Assembly: GCF_024160145.1 (NCBI RefSeq)
Contig: NZ_JAMYWQ010000002.1
Location: 248,001-312,000, forward strand
DNA length: 64,000 nucleotides
From: Serratia nevei
Lineage (GTDB): Bacteria > Pseudomonadota > Gammaproteobacteria > Enterobacterales > Enterobacteriaceae
Direction of reading: 5' to 3'
The number at the start of each line of letters is the position of its first letter. Position 1 is the stretch's first letter. The notes under the pieces are model-generated. The model did not search any database. It was not told where the DNA came from and worked only from the letters and a program-made list of their open reading frames with translations. Made by a program: the position numbers and the translations under genes. Positions 33,947-43,012 of the stretch are shown here, piece after piece.

Positions 33947-34978
33947 TTATTCGTCGGTGACGCGGATCACCAGCTTGCCGAAGTTTTTGCCCTGCAGCAG
34001 ACCGATAAATGCCTGCGGCGCCTGCTCCAGCCCGTCGACGATATCTTCGCGGAACTTGATTTTCCCCTGCTCGACCCAGCGGCTCATCTGCTGCTGGAAC
34101 TCGTCAAAGCGCGAACCGTAGTCTTCGAAGATGATAAAGCCCTGCATACGGATGCGCTTACGCAGGATCAGACCTTCCAGCAGCGGTAGCCGGTCTGGCC
34201 CGGCGGGTAATCCGGTGGCATTGTAATGAGCGATGATGCCGCAGACCGGAATGCGCGCCTTGACGTTCAACAGCGGCAAGACGGCGTCGAACACTGCACC
34301 GCCGACGTTCTCATAATAGATGTCGATGCCCTGCGGGCAGGCGGTAGCCAACCGTTCGGCAAAGTCGGGGGCGCGGTGATCGATACAGGCGTCGAAACCC
34401 AACTCTTCCACCGCATAGCGGCATTTTTCCGCGCCGCCGGCGATGCCGATGACGCGACAACCCTTCAGTTTACCGATTTGGCCGACCACCGAACCGACCG
34501 CGCCGCTGGCGGCGGCCACCACCAGCGTTTCACCCGCTTGCGGTTGGCCGATATCCAGCAGCCCCATGTATGCGGTAAATCCCGGCATGCCCAGCACGCC
34601 CAGCAGGCGGGAAGGGTGCGGCAGGTGCGGGCCGAGGTTGCGCAGGCCGCTGCCGTCGGACAAGGCATAGTCCTGCCAGCCGTCATACCCCAATACCCAA
34701 TCGCCGACGTGGAAATCGGGATGCTGTGAAGCCGCCACGCGCGATACCGTACCGCCCACCATCACCTGGCCGATCGCCACCGGCGGCGCATAGGACGGGG
34801 CATCGCTCATGCGGCCGCGCATATAGGGATCCAGCGACAGATAAACGGTGCGCAGCAACAGCTGCCCGGCGCCGGGCTGCGGCACGGAGGCGGTTTCAAG
34901 ACGAAAGTTCGCCGCCGTCGGTTCGCCGTGCGGGCGTGAGGCCAGCAGGACGCGACGGTTCTGTTGAGAAGGGGACAT
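33947..34978 (-). CDS. curA: NADPH-dependent curcumin/enone reductase CurA type
   Basis: A 343-residue medium-chain reductase without zinc ligands (E. coli CurA is 345). SLDPYMRGRMSD is the family signature in the catalytic domain, and VVAAASGAVGSVVGQIGKLKGCRVIGIAGG is the NADPH-binding site. IDIYYENVGGAVFDAVLPLLN follows. It reduces alpha,beta-unsaturated ketones and alkenals such as curcumin. The start has AAAGGAGC-type upstream sequence (AGCTCC on the plus strand). Confidence 0.9.
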   Translation of the reverse strand: MSPSQQNRRVLLASRPHGEPTAANFRLETASVPQPGAGQLLLRTVYLSLDPYMRGRMSDAPSYAPPVAIGQVMVGGTVSRVAASQHPDFHVGDWVLGYDGWQDYALSDGSGLRNLGPHLPHPSRLLGVLGMPGFTAYMGLLDIGQPQAGETLVVAAASGAVGSVVGQIGKLKGCRVIGIAGGAEKCRYAVEELGFDACIDHRAPDFAERLATACPQGIDIYYENVGGAVFDAVLPLLNVKARIPVCGIIAHYNATGLPAGPDRLPLLEGLILRKRIRMQGFIIFEDYGSRFDEFQQQMSRWVEQGKIKFREDIVDGLEQAPQAFIGLLQGKNFGKLVIRVTDE

Positions 34979-35063
34979 CGAAAGCTCCTTTGCATTGCAA
35001 CAAACAAGGTTCGTTAAGCCTAGTTCAGGGGCGCCAGGGCAACGTTACCGAATGTGCTGAGCC

Positions 35064-35483
35064 TCAGAGCGGAACGATCAGTACGTCAATATGGCTGATG
35101 TTGATGAAGCGGGCGGCGGAACAGGAGACCTTGTTCATCATGCCGTCTCGGTGATTGCCGCACAGCAGCAGGTCGAACGGCCGGTGGCGGCTGGCGTATT
35201 CCAGGCTGTCGCCCAGCTCGCCGTGCACGATCAGCGTATCGGCGATCGGATAACCGGCTCGCTGCCGCAGCGCTTCCATAAACAGCCGGGTTTCCTCCTC
35301 CATCAGCGCACGCAAATCGCCCAGCATTGGCCCGGCGAAATTATTGTACATTTCCGGATTGGCGAGGGTGCTTAACAGCGTGATGTTGCCGCCGTAGGGG
35401 CGGACGATGGAGACGGCCTTTTCCACCAGACGATGGCTGTCAGGCGCGACGGCGACGGTGACCAGCACGTTTTGATACCCCAT
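35064..35483 (-). CDS. uspC: universal stress protein UspC
   Basis: A 139-residue UspA-family protein closest to UspC (E. coli 142): MGYQNVLVTVAVAPDSHRLVEKAVSIVRP, NPEMYNNFAGPMLGDLRALMEEETRLFMEAL, GYPIADTLIVHGELG and FDLLLCGNH. The G-2x-G-9x-G(S/T) ATP-binding motif is not complete, as in the UspA/C/D class. UspC helps adhesion and motility under stress. In E. coli uspC also lies beside flhDC, so this is conserved synteny. Confidence 0.9.
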   Translation of the reverse strand: MGYQNVLVTVAVAPDSHRLVEKAVSIVRPYGGNITLLSTLANPEMYNNFAGPMLGDLRALMEEETRLFMEALRQRAGYPIADTLIVHGELGDSLEYASRHRPFDLLLCGNHRDGMMNKVSCSAARFINISHIDVLIVPL

Positions 35484-35592
35484 ATCCTACTCCTTGTCGT
35501 ATCCGTCTTCAGGCTACCGCGTCGGCGGCGAACGGTGAAAAGCTTCGGATAAAGGGTAGAACCTGGCGGGCGGAATAAATGTGTTTCGTATC

Positions 35593-35660
35593 ACGTGCGG
35601 CAATAAAAGCGGGATTTATCCGGTTATATAGCAATAAAAGATAAAACCGTTGCCGCACGT
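35593..35660. repeat. 11-bp inverted repeat enclosing a direct repeat, uspC upstream
   Basis: ACGTGCGGCAA (35593-35603) and TTGCCGCACGT (35650-35660) are perfect arms. Inside and overlapping them, GCAATAAAAG occurs twice (35600-35609 and 35631-35640). The element lies between the hha-like stop and uspC and could be a terminator for the first or an operator for the second. Confidence 0.5.
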
Positions 35661-35676
35661 AATTTCGCTGAATTAA

Positions 35677-35892
35677 TTAAAGCACCTGTGCCCACAGCGT
35701 TTTCGGCACCTTGCCCAGATCGAACAATTTACCGGCAACCAGCTCGGCGCGACGGTGGTCGGCAGCGCGGTACATATTGCTCATTTCTATATCATTTTCA
35801 ATGGAATAGTTCAGTTTGTCGTACACCTTCTCCAGGCTGTCCAAAGTGGAGCATTTACGGAATGTCAGCAGATATTCGAGCGTATCGGTCAT
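35677..35892 (-). CDS. Hha/YmoA family modulator
   Basis: A 71-residue Hha/YmoA-type protein. The family core is plain: [61 protein letters not shown], including the AADHR.AEL block that contacts H-NS. These proteins bind H-NS dimers and adjust silencing of AT-rich, often acquired genes. ATG 35892 fits family length; its ribosome site is weak. It is relatively AT-rich and sits at the edge of the AT-rich flhDC control region, which H-NS regulates in other enterics. It is diverged from true Hha, so a paralogue is likely. Confidence 0.8.
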   Translation of the reverse strand: MTDTLEYLLTFRKCSTLDSLEKVYDKLNYSIENDIEMSNMYRAADHRRAELVAGKLFDLGKVPKTLWAQVL

Positions 35893-36189
35893 GATTAAAA
35901 TATAGCCTGTTAATAGTTGAAGCCGGGTGAATAACACATCAATGGCTCACGGCGAGCAGCGATGTACGACCTGACAAAAATCATTTCAAGTAGATAAATT
36001 TCACGGGGTAATAATGAGACACCGCCCTGCGGCGGCGCTTTAGTGAATCATAATATGCAAGCGCGCCGTCAGCAATCTCATCCTGCTGATAAATGAAGAA
36101 ATAGGGAAAGTCTCAGGGCGACGCTTGACGGTGGCGTCGCTGAAGCGCCGCTGTTCCTGGGGTGTGCAAGCGTGCCGCTTCACATACGG
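35893..36189. other. intergenic DNA, no gene seen
   Basis: No coding region or clear regulatory motif was recognised in this stretch between the hha-like gene and the remnant near 36190. Confidence 0.5.
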
Positions 36190-36285
36190 TTCCCTGGCGG
36201 GGATGATTTTTACCGCCTTCAGCGTGGTCGGCGCGGCGTTTGGCGTTTTTTATCGCTGCGGTGCTGGGCCGCACGATTAGGAGGA
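36187..36285 (+). pseudogene. possible fragment of a membrane protein gene
   Basis: One frame reads TYGSLAGMIFTAFSVVGAAF and runs on for about a dozen codons to a TAG near 36280; it looks like one transmembrane helix of a transporter. No start or other parts are present. GC content is high compared with the AT-rich DNA on both sides. The source gene cannot be named. Confidence 0.3.
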
Positions 36286-36289
36286 TAAA

Positions 36290-36879
36290 ACAAAACTGTG
36301 TTTTATTTATTGCAATGGGCAGCGGCGGCGCGGGTAATTTTAATAACCTACAGCGCCGGGTGGTAATTAAGGTCGCGGCAAAAAAGAAATAAAAAAGCAT
36401 TAAAGTTTCATGGTGCATTGCCGATATGTCGTTTTGAGGTGATTTAACGCAAAAAAATCATTCTTGCGCCATGCTAATACGGAAACATATCGTTACGACT
36501 GTTGGCTTGTTCACTACGTCAGCGAATCATTGATAAGCCATTGTCACCTGATGTTGAAAATTAGAACAGCCTCAGACAAGGGGATTAAGTCAAATCCGAA
36601 AGCTAATAACCTTATAGTTTACGTTGGTTATTTTTCAACTTGGATATTTTTTGGCATCGCAAATGGTTATTTATACTAACTTTGTCGCCTATATGCAGAT
36701 TTTTGTTCTGTTATTTTGGTTTGGTGATGCTTTTGTTCGAATTGATCTAAAAAAGATAATTTTTTGGCTCATAAACATTGTTTTTAAGACGTTTTTTTAC
36801 CTGTGGCGATTTGTTGAGCAAAAATGCGGTTGATAAACGTGCGCATTTAGGCATATTTGGCTTAAATATTTTTTATTTT
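36290..36879. other. AT-rich upstream DNA of flhDC, no gene seen
   Basis: About 590 bp with long A and T runs. Short open frames occur (for example 36464-36833) but lack ribosome sites and family features. The composition fits an H-NS-sensitive control region. Confidence 0.5.
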
Positions 36880-36895
36880 TGTGATCTGTGTCACA
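36880..36895 (+). promoter_or_regulatory. CRP binding site of flhDC
   Basis: TGTGA-TCTGTG-TCACA matches both halves of the CRP consensus exactly. Its centre lies about 72 bp before the inferred flhDC start of transcription, as in E. coli. Confidence 0.85.
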
Positions 36896-36923
36896 TTGTA
36901 TTTAAAATTGCCTCTCACTTACA

Positions 36924-36953
36924 TTGTGTGTGCTAATGGTTCGGGGGTAGAGT
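36924..36953 (+). promoter_or_regulatory. inferred flhDC promoter
   Basis: TTGTGT (36924-36929) and TAGAGT (36948-36953), 18 bp apart, would start transcription near 36960. That leaves a leader of about 260 nt before flhD. The elements are weak, as expected for a CRP-dependent promoter. Confidence 0.5.
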
Positions 36954-36963
36954 TGCGCTGGTT

Positions 36964-36977
36964 TAGGAATAATCTTA
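36964..36977 (+). promoter_or_regulatory. RcsAB box at the flhDC start of transcription
   Basis: TAGGAATAATCTTA matches 13 of 14 positions of the RcsAB consensus (reverse orientation). It falls at about +5 to +18 of the inferred transcript, the position known in E. coli, where RcsAB represses flhDC. Confidence 0.85.
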
Positions 36978-37221
36978 TTAAATTTGTAAAAATAGTTTCA
37001 TGGTGACTAAACACTATCGAAGCAAAATGCTGTACATCCATACACGTTGGTTTACGCTCGTAGCAAATACTGAACAGTGGTCGAATTTAGCGATTGGCGA
37101 AAGTTATAGCAGTCGTTTTTGAGAGATTAATTTGCCAACTTTGGGAAACAACCCAAGTCACGGGCGATAAAATTTATCACCCAGCGTATGTTTTTAAACA
37201 TAGTCTGTCGGGATGGGGAAT

Positions 37222-37572
37222 ATGGGTACGTCTGAATTACTTAAGCATATTTATGACATCAATTTGTCATATTTACTTTTAGCACAGCGTTTGATCAACG
37301 ATGAAAAAGCGTCCGCGATGTTCCGCCTTGGTATCGATGAAGCCATGGCCGACGCCCTGGCGCAGCTGACTTTGCCGCAAATGGTCAAGCTGGCTGAAAC
37401 CAACCAGCTGGTTTGCCATTTCCGCTTTAACGAAAGCCAGACGATCGAACGCCTGACCAAAGAGTCGCGCGTCGACGATCTGCAACAAATCCATACCGGC
37501 ATTTTGCTATCAAGCCATTTACTGCAAGAGCTATCGAGTAAAGACGCTAGCCCGACGAAGAAAAGAGCCTGA
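37222..37572 (+). CDS. flhD: FlhD, flagellar master regulator subunit
   Basis: A 116-residue protein nearly the same as enteric Flh[74 protein letters not shown]. With FlhC it forms the FlhD4C2 activator of class II flagellar genes. ATG 37222 is used by homology; ATG 37213 is possible. The stop overlaps flhC. CRP and RcsAB sites lie upstream, so glucose status and envelope stress should both set its level. Confidence 0.96.
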   Translation: MGTSELLKHIYDINLSYLLLAQRLINDEKASAMFRLGIDEAMADALAQLTLPQMVKLAETNQLVCHFRFNESQTIERLTKESRVDDLQQIHTGILLSSHLLQELSSKDASPTKKRA

Positions 37573-37574
37573 TG

Positions 37575-38156
37575 ATGGTTGAGAAAAGTATTGTTCAAGA
37601 AGCCAAGGACATTCAGCTCGCCATGGAGCTGATTTCACTGGGGGCCCGTTTGCAGATGCTGGAGAGTGAAACCCAGCTCAGCCGCGGGCGCTTGATTAAG
37701 CTTTATAAGGAGTTGCGCGGTAGCCCGCCGCCGAAAGGGATGTTGCCGTTCTCAACCGACTGGTTTATGACATGGGAACAAAATATTCATTCTTCGATGT
37801 TTTACAACGCCTACCTGTTCCTGATGAAAAGCGGGCAGTGCAGCGGGGTGGAAGCGGTGATTAAAGCCTATCGCCTCTACCTGGAACAATGCCCCCAGCA
37901 GGCCGGCGATGCGCCGTTGTTGGCGTTGACCCGCGCCTGGACGCTGGTGCGTTTTGTCGACAGCGGCATGCTGCAGCTCTCCGCCTGCAGCTGCTGCGGC
38001 GGCGCGTTTATCACCCATGCGCACCAGCCGCTGAACGGTTTCATCTGCAGTTTATGCCAACCCCCATCCCGCGCCGTAAAAAGACGTAAACTTTCGCCGC
38101 AACTGGCCGATATTATTCCTCAACTGCTGGACGAGCAGGTCAAACGCGCCATTTGA
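37575..38156 (+). CDS. flhC: FlhC, flagellar master regulator subunit
   Basis: A 193-residue DNA-binding subunit of FlhD4C2: [60 protein letters not shown] is almost invariant in enterics. The zinc-binding cysteines are in ACSCCGGAF and [12 protein letters not shown] 37575 agrees with E. coli; ATG 37572 overlaps the flhD stop. The 3' end holds the sigma-28 promoter of motA. Confidence 0.96.
   Translation: MVEKSIVQEAKDIQLAMELISLGARLQMLESETQLSRGRLIKLYKELRGSPPPKGMLPFSTDWFMTWEQNIHSSMFYNAYLFLMKSGQCSGVEAVIKAYRLYLEQCPQQAGDAPLLALTRAWTLVRFVDSGMLQLSACSCCGGAFITHAHQPLNGFICSLCQPPSRAVKRRKLSPQLADIIPQLLDEQVKRAI
38087..38113 (+). promoter_or_regulatory. sigma-28 promoter of motA, inside flhC
   Basis: TAAACTTT-N11-GCCGATAT differs from the FliA consensus TAAAGTTT-N11-GCCGATAA at one base in each half. 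The E. coli motA promoter also lies in the 3' end of flhC. Confidence 0.85.
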
Positions 38157-38164
38157 GCCGCCGC

Positions 38165-38223
38165 ATTGCCGGCTCTCGGCAATGAATACCGACGTGTGAT
38201 ACGCAGGGGCGGCATGCCGCCCC
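38165..38223 (+). repeat. two hairpins in the flhC-motA gap
   Basis: ATTGCCG-N5-CGGCAAT (38165-38183) and the perfect 18-bp palindrome GGGGCGGCATGCCGCCCC (38206-38223) lie between flhC and motA. They may terminate flhDC transcripts or stabilise the motA mRNA start; no T tract follows. Confidence 0.5.
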
Positions 38224-38301
38224 CAGACACGCAGCCTGGTCTGTCGCGCCAGGGCGCGTTTGCCCCACCTTCCATCCACATTGTTAATTTAAGGAATGCG
38301 T

Positions 38302-39192
38302 GTGCTAGTTATTTTGGGTTATCTCGTGGTATTGGGTGCGGTGTTTGGCGGCTACCTGATCGTGGGCGGTCATCTCGGTGCGTTATATCAGCCGGCCGAA
38401 TTTCTGATCATCGGCGGAGCCGGGGTTGGCGCTTTCATCGTCGGCAACAACGGCAAGGCGATCAAAGCCACGCTGCGCGCGCTGCCACGGCTGATGCGCC
38501 GTTCCAAATACAACAAAGATCTGTACATGGATCTGATGGCGTTGCTGTTCCGCCTGCTGGCCAAATCGCGTCAGCAGGGCATGCTGTCGCTCGAGTTCGA
38601 TATCGATAATCCGCAAGAAAGTGAAATTTTCTCTAATTATCCGCGCATCCTTGCCGATAACACACTGGTGGAGTTCATTACCGACTATTTACGGCTGATG
38701 GTGAGCGGCAATATGAATGCGTTCGAGATCGAAGCGCTGATGGACGAAGAGATCGAAACTTACGAACAGGAAAGTGAAGTGCCAGCCGGCAGTCTGGCGA
38801 TGGTGGGCGACTCCTTGCCGGCGTTCGGCATCGTCGCGGCGGTGATGGGGGTGGTACACGCCCTGGCCTCGGCCGACCGGCCGGCCGCTGAACTCGGGGC
38901 GTTGATCGCCAACGCCATGGTCGGTACTTTCCTCGGTATTCTGCTGGCCTACGGTTTCATCTCGCCGCTGGCCACGTTGCTTCGTCAGAAGAGCGCCGAA
39001 AACGTCAAAATGATGCAGTGCATCAAGGTCACGCTGCTGTCGAGCCTGAACGGTTATGCGCCGCAGATCGCGGTCGAGTTCGGCCGTAAAACGCTGTATA
39101 CCACCGAACGTCCTTCTTTCGTTGAGCTGGAAGAACACGTGCGCCGCGTGAAAGCGCCGGCACAGCAGGCGACGGAAGAAGAAGAAGCATGA
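38302..39192 (+). CDS. motA: MotA, flagellar stator protein
   Basis: A 296-residue inner membrane protein with four transmembrane helices and a large cytoplasmic loop; with MotB it forms the proton channel that turns the motor. The sequence [31 protein letters not shown] and [31 protein letters not shown] is highly conserved. The start is set by AAGGA at 38291: it is 6 bases before GTG 38302 but touches ATG 38296, so GTG is the start, as in E. coli. It overlaps motB by 4 bp. Confidence 0.96.
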   Translation: MLVILGYLVVLGAVFGGYLIVGGHLGALYQPAEFLIIGGAGVGAFIVGNNGKAIKATLRALPRLMRRSKYNKDLYMDLMALLFRLLAKSRQQGMLSLEFDIDNPQESEIFSNYPRILADNTLVEFITDYLRLMVSGNMNAFEIEALMDEEIETYEQESEVPAGSLAMVGDSLPAFGIVAAVMGVVHALASADRPAAELGALIANAMVGTFLGILLAYGFISPLATLLRQKSAENVKMMQCIKVTLLSSLNGYAPQIAVEFGRKTLYTTERPSFVELEEHVRRVKAPAQQATEEEEA

Positions 39193-40259
39193 AACAGAAT
39201 CACCCGGTCGTTCTGGTCAGAAAGCGCAAGTCGCATCATGCCGCCCATCACGGCGGCTCCTGGAAGATCGCCTATGCCGACTTTATGACGGCGATGATGG
39301 CGTTCTTCCTGGTGATGTGGCTGCTGGCGATCGCCAGCCCGCAGGAGCTGACGCAAATCGCCGAATATTTCCGCACGCCGCTCAAGGTCGCCCTGACCAG
39401 CGGCGACAAGAGCAGTTCCGAAAGCAGCCCGATCCCGGGCGGTGGCGACGATCCCACGCAACAGCACGGCCTGGTGAAAAAGCAGGTTGATTCGCCGGAC
39501 AAACGCGCCGAAGAGCTGCGCCTGAACAAGCTGCGCGAAAAGCTGGACGAGTTGATTGAGTCCGATCCGCGCCTGAAGGCGCTGCGTCCGCATCTGTTGA
39601 TCAACATGATGGACGAAGGGCTGCGCATCCAGATTATCGATAGCCAGAACCGGCCGATGTTCAAAACCGGCAGTGCGCAGGTCGAGAGCTACATGCGCGA
39701 CATTCTGCGGGCGATCGCGCCGATCCTCAATGATTTGCCGAACAAGATCAGCCTGTCCGGGCACACCGACGATATTCCTTACGCTACCGGCGAGCGCGGC
39801 TACAGCAACTGGGAACTGTCGGCCGATCGTGCCAACGCCTCCCGACGTGAGCTGATCGCCGGCGGTCTGGCGGAGGGCAAGGTACTGCGGGTGGTGGGCA
39901 TGGCGGCCACCATGAGCCTGAAACAGCACGGCGCCGATGACGCGATTAACCGTCGTATCACCGTGCTGGTGCTGAATAAGCAAACGCAAGAAGGCATCGA
40001 ACACGAAAATGCCGAAAGCAACGCGATGGATATCGCCCAGCCGGACAGCCTGAAACAGCTGGCGCCGTCGGCGACCATGCCGGCCAGCCAAACGCCGGAA
40101 CCCCAGGCGACAACGCCGGCGGAGCAAACGCCGCCGCAGGTGGCCGCGCCAGGCGGGCAACCGCAGGCATCCCCGACGACAGCCCCGGCCGGCCAGGCGC
40201 CGGAACAACCGGCGCCCGCACCGACTAACCGCGACTCACAGCCAGAGGTGACCCCGTGA
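39189..40259 (+). CDS. motB: MotB, peptidoglycan-anchored stator protein
   Basis: A 356-residue protein, longer than the 308 of E. coli. Asp31 in [19 protein letters not shown] is the proton-carrying residue in the single transmembrane helix. The OmpA-like domain that binds cell wall contains [14 protein letters not shown] and NRRITVLVL. The extra length is a tail of about 90 residues rich in Pro, Gln, Ala and Thr after residue 265, likely flexible in the periplasm. It overlaps motA (ATGA) and the GTG of cheA. Confidence 0.95.
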   Translation: MKQNHPVVLVRKRKSHHAAHHGGSWKIAYADFMTAMMAFFLVMWLLAIASPQELTQIAEYFRTPLKVALTSGDKSSSESSPIPGGGDDPTQQHGLVKKQVDSPDKRAEELRLNKLREKLDELIESDPRLKALRPHLLINMMDEGLRIQIIDSQNRPMFKTGSAQVESYMRDILRAIAPILNDLPNKISLSGHTDDIPYATGERGYSNWELSADRANASRRELIAGGLAEGKVLRVVGMAATMSLKQHGADDAINRRITVLVLNKQTQEGIEHENAESNAMDIAQPDSLKQLAPSATMPASQTPEPQATTPAEQTPPQVAAPGGQPQASPTTAPAGQAPEQPAPAPTNRDSQPEVTP

Positions 40260-42283
40260 GCATGGACATTAGCGATTTTTATCAGACCTTCTTTGATGAG
40301 GCGGACGAGTTGCTGGCCGACATGGAGCAACACCTGCTGGAGCTGGATCCGCTGGCCCCCGATATCGAGCCGTTGAACGCCATCTTTCGCGCGGCGCACT
40401 CGATCAAGGGCGGCGCGGCGACCTTTGGTTTTTCGGTGCTGCAGGAAACTACCCACCTGCTGGAGAACCTGCTGGACGGTGCAAGACGCCAGGAAATGAG
40501 CCTGAGCACCGAGATTATCAACCTGTTTCTGGAAACCAAAGACATTATGCAGGAGCAACTGGACGCCTATAAAACCTCGCAACAGCCTGACGCCGAAAGC
40601 TTTGAATACATTTGCCAGGCGCTGCGTCAGCTGGCGCTGGAAGCGCAACAGCAGCAGGAGGCGCCCGTGGCTCAGCCGGCCGTTCAGCAGCCCGATGTAC
40701 GGCCACCGGCCGCGCAGGCGGCGATCGAAGGCGGCATGCGCATCAGCCTGAACGGGCTGAAAGCCAGTGAAATCCCCTTGATGTTGGAAGAGCTGGGCAA
40801 CCTCGGCGAGGTCAAAGATCCACATCAGACGGAACACAGCCTGGACGTGACGCTGCTCACCTCCGCCAGCGAAGACGACATCAGCGCCGTGCTGTGTTTC
40901 GTGCTGGAACCGGAGCAAATCAGCTTCTCGACGCCGATGCAAAGCGCGCCGGCAGCGGCCGAAGCCAGCCAGCCTGAAGCGGTCGCCGTGCCGGAGCCTG
41001 CATCTGCGCCTGAGCCGGTCGCCAGCGCCGCGCCGCCTGCCGCCAAACCGGCCGCTGCACCGGCGGAAGCGCCGAAAGCGCGCGCCAAGGCGAGCGAATC
41101 CACCAGTATCCGCGTGGCGGTGGAAAAGGTGGATCAGCTGATCAACCTGGTCGGCGAACTGGTGATCACCCAGTCGATGCTGGCGCAACGCTCCGGCACG
41201 CTCGATCCGGTGAATCACGGCGATCTGCTGAACAGCATGAGCCAGCTGGAGCGTAACGCGCGCGATCTGCAGGAGTCGGTGATGTCCATCCGTATGATGC
41301 CGATGGAGTACGTCTTCAGCCGTTACCCGCGCCTGGTGCGCGATCTGGCCGGCAAACTCAACAAACAGGTGGAGCTGACGCTGCAGGGCAGTTCGACCGA
41401 ACTGGACAAGAGCCTGATCGAACGCATTATCGATCCGCTGACGCACCTGGTGCGCAACAGCCTCGACCACGGTATCGAAGAGCCGGCTACCCGCATCGCC
41501 GCCGGCAAGTCGGCGGTGGGCAATCTGGTGCTGTCGGCCGAACACCAGGGCGGCAACATCTGCATTGAAGTCATCGACGACGGTGCCGGTTTGAACCGTG
41601 AAAAAATTCTCGCCAAGGCCGCATCGCAAGGGCTGGCGGTCAGCGACAGCATGAGCGACGAAGAGGTCGGCATGCTGATCTTTGCACCGGGCTTCTCCAC
41701 CGCCGAGCAGGTGACCGACGTTTCCGGCCGTGGCGTCGGGATGGACGTGGTGAAACGGAATATTCAGGAGATGGGCGGCCACGTCGAGATCCGTTCGCAG
41801 GCCGGTAAAGGCACCACCATCCGCATCCTGTTGCCGCTGACGCTGGCGATCCTCGACGGCATGTCGGTCAAGGTGAACGACGAAGTCTTTATCCTGCCGC
41901 TGAACGCGGTGATGGAATCGCTGCAGCCGCAGGCGGAGGATTTGCACCCGCTGGCCGGTGGCGAACGCGTGCTGCAGGTGCGCGGCGAATACCTGCCGCT
42001 GGTGGAGCTGTATCGGGTCTTCGAAGTGGAAGGCGCCAAAACCGACGCCACGCAGGGCATCGTCGTTATCCTGCAAAGCGCCGGTCGCCGCTATGCGCTG
42101 CTGGTGGATCAGCTGATCGGCCAGCACCAGGTGGTGGTGAAGAATCTGGAAAGCAACTACCGCAAAGTGCCGGGCATCTCCGCCGCCACCATTTTGGGTG
42201 ACGGTAGCGTGGCATTGATCGTCGATGTCTCGGCGTTGCAAACCTTGAACCGTGAAAAGCGTCTGACGGACGCCGCCGCATAA
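40256..42283 (+). CDS. cheA: CheA, chemotaxis histidine kinase
   Basis: A 675-residue kinase. P1 carries phospho-His48 in [17 protein letters not shown]2, which binds CheY/CheB, lies near 160-225 and is followed by an Ala/Pro/Glu linker longer than in E. coli (654 residues). Then come the dimerisation domain, the ATP domain ([11 protein letters not shown] as N box; [18 protein letters not shown]) and the CheW-like domain. It starts with GTG, as in E. coli, overlapping motB. Met98 (KDIMQEQ), the internal start of short CheA in E. coli, is conserved. Confidence 0.96.
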   Translation: MSMDISDFYQTFFDEADELLADMEQHLLELDPLAPDIEPLNAIFRAAHSIKGGAATFGFSVLQETTHLLENLLDGARRQEMSLSTEIINLFLETKDIMQEQLDAYKTSQQPDAESFEYICQALRQLALEAQQQQEAPVAQPAVQQPDVRPPAAQAAIEGGMRISLNGLKASEIPLMLEELGNLGEVKDPHQTEHSLDVTLLTSASEDDISAVLCFVLEPEQISFSTPMQSAPAAAEASQPEAVAVPEPASAPEPVASAAPPAAKPAAAPAEAPKARAKASESTSIRVAVEKVDQLINLVGELVITQSMLAQRSGTLDPVNHGDLLNSMSQLERNARDLQESVMSIRMMPMEYVFSRYPRLVRDLAGKLNKQVELTLQGSSTELDKSLIERIIDPLTHLVRNSLDHGIEEPATRIAAGKSAVGNLVLSAEHQGGNICIEVIDDGAGLNREKILAKAASQGLAVSDSMSDEEVGMLIFAPGFSTAEQVTDVSGRGVGMDVVKRNIQEMGGHVEIRSQAGKGTTIRILLPLTLAILDGMSVKVNDEVFILPLNAVMESLQPQAEDLHPLAGGERVLQVRGEYLPLVELYRVFEVEGAKTDATQGIVVILQSAGRRYALLVDQLIGQHQVVVKNLESNYRKVPGISAATILGDGSVALIVDVSALQTLNREKRLTDAAA

Positions 42284-42315
42284 TAATGAGTTTATTGATT
42301 TAAAAGGTGAATGAT

Positions 42316-42816
42316 ATGGCAGGATTGGCAGCCGTCAGCAAATTGGCTGGCGAAACGGTAGGGCAAGAGTTTCTGATTTTTACCCTGGGCAACGAAGAGT
42401 ACGGCATCGATATCCTCAAGGTGCAGGAAATTCGCGGCTACGATCAGGTGACCCGCATCGCCAACACCCCGGCGTTCATCAAGGGCGTCACCAACCTGCG
42501 CGGCGTGATCGTGCCGATCATCGATCTGCGGGTGAAATTCTCGCAGCAGAGCGTGTCCTACGATGAGAACACCGTGGTGATCGTGCTGAACTTTGGCCAG
42601 CGCGTGGTAGGCATCGTGGTTGATGGCGTTTCCGACGTGCTGTCGCTGACCGCCGAGCAGATCCGCCCGGCGCCGGAGTTCGCGGTGACGCTGGCAACGG
42701 AATACCTCACCGGTCTCGGTTCGCTGGGCGAGCGCATGCTGATCCTGGTGGATATCGAAAAGCTGCTGAGCAGCGAAGAGATGTCGCTGGTCGACAGCGT
42801 GGCGAAAAGCGTCTGA
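42316..42816 (+). CDS. cheW: CheW, chemoreceptor-kinase coupling protein
   Basis: A 166-residue adaptor that links receptors to Che[61 protein letters not shown] and [16 protein letters not shown] are near-identical to enteric CheW. ATG 42316 has AAAGG 8 bases upstream and is preferred over GTG 42307. A strong terminator follows, which ends the motA operon before tsr. Confidence 0.96.
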   Translation: MAGLAAVSKLAGETVGQEFLIFTLGNEEYGIDILKVQEIRGYDQVTRIANTPAFIKGVTNLRGVIVPIIDLRVKFSQQSVSYDENTVVIVLNFGQRVVGIVVDGVSDVLSLTAEQIRPAPEFAVTLATEYLTGLGSLGERMLILVDIEKLLSSEEMSLVDSVAKSV

Positions 42817-42827
42817 TTCATGACCCG

Positions 42828-42849
42828 AGGGGGCAGGGCGCTGCCCCCT
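42828..42849 (+). terminator. terminator after cheW
   Basis: AGGGGGCAG-GGCG-CTGCCCCCTT, a 9-bp stem 12 bases after the cheW stop. Confidence 0.75.
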
Positions 42850-42929
42850 TCATCCATTACTATTCCTGACCTGTCGCGACGCCGCAGACCGAGCCCGGAA
42901 CCCCCACTAAAAATAGTTACTTTCCCGCA

Positions 42930-42956
42930 TAAAGTTTTGCCGCGCTGCGCCGATAA
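42930..42956 (+). promoter_or_regulatory. sigma-28 promoter of tsr, exact consensus
   Basis: TAAAGTTT-N11-GCCGATAA matches the FliA consensus at all 16 positions with the standard 11-bp spacer, 56 bases before tsr. Confidence 0.95.
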
Positions 42957-43012
42957 CTCTCTCATTCAACGTCATCAGAGCCTGTCTGCGCGGGCTTTCA
43001 ACAAGGGAAATC

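Noticed and set aside
36464-36833. Two short plus-strand frames upstream of flhDC
   Set aside because: AT-rich, no ribosome sites, hydrophobic only by base composition.
39800-42241. 813-codon minus-strand frame over motB and cheA
   Set aside because: Low-complexity shadow caused by high GC; the plus-strand genes are complete and well conserved.
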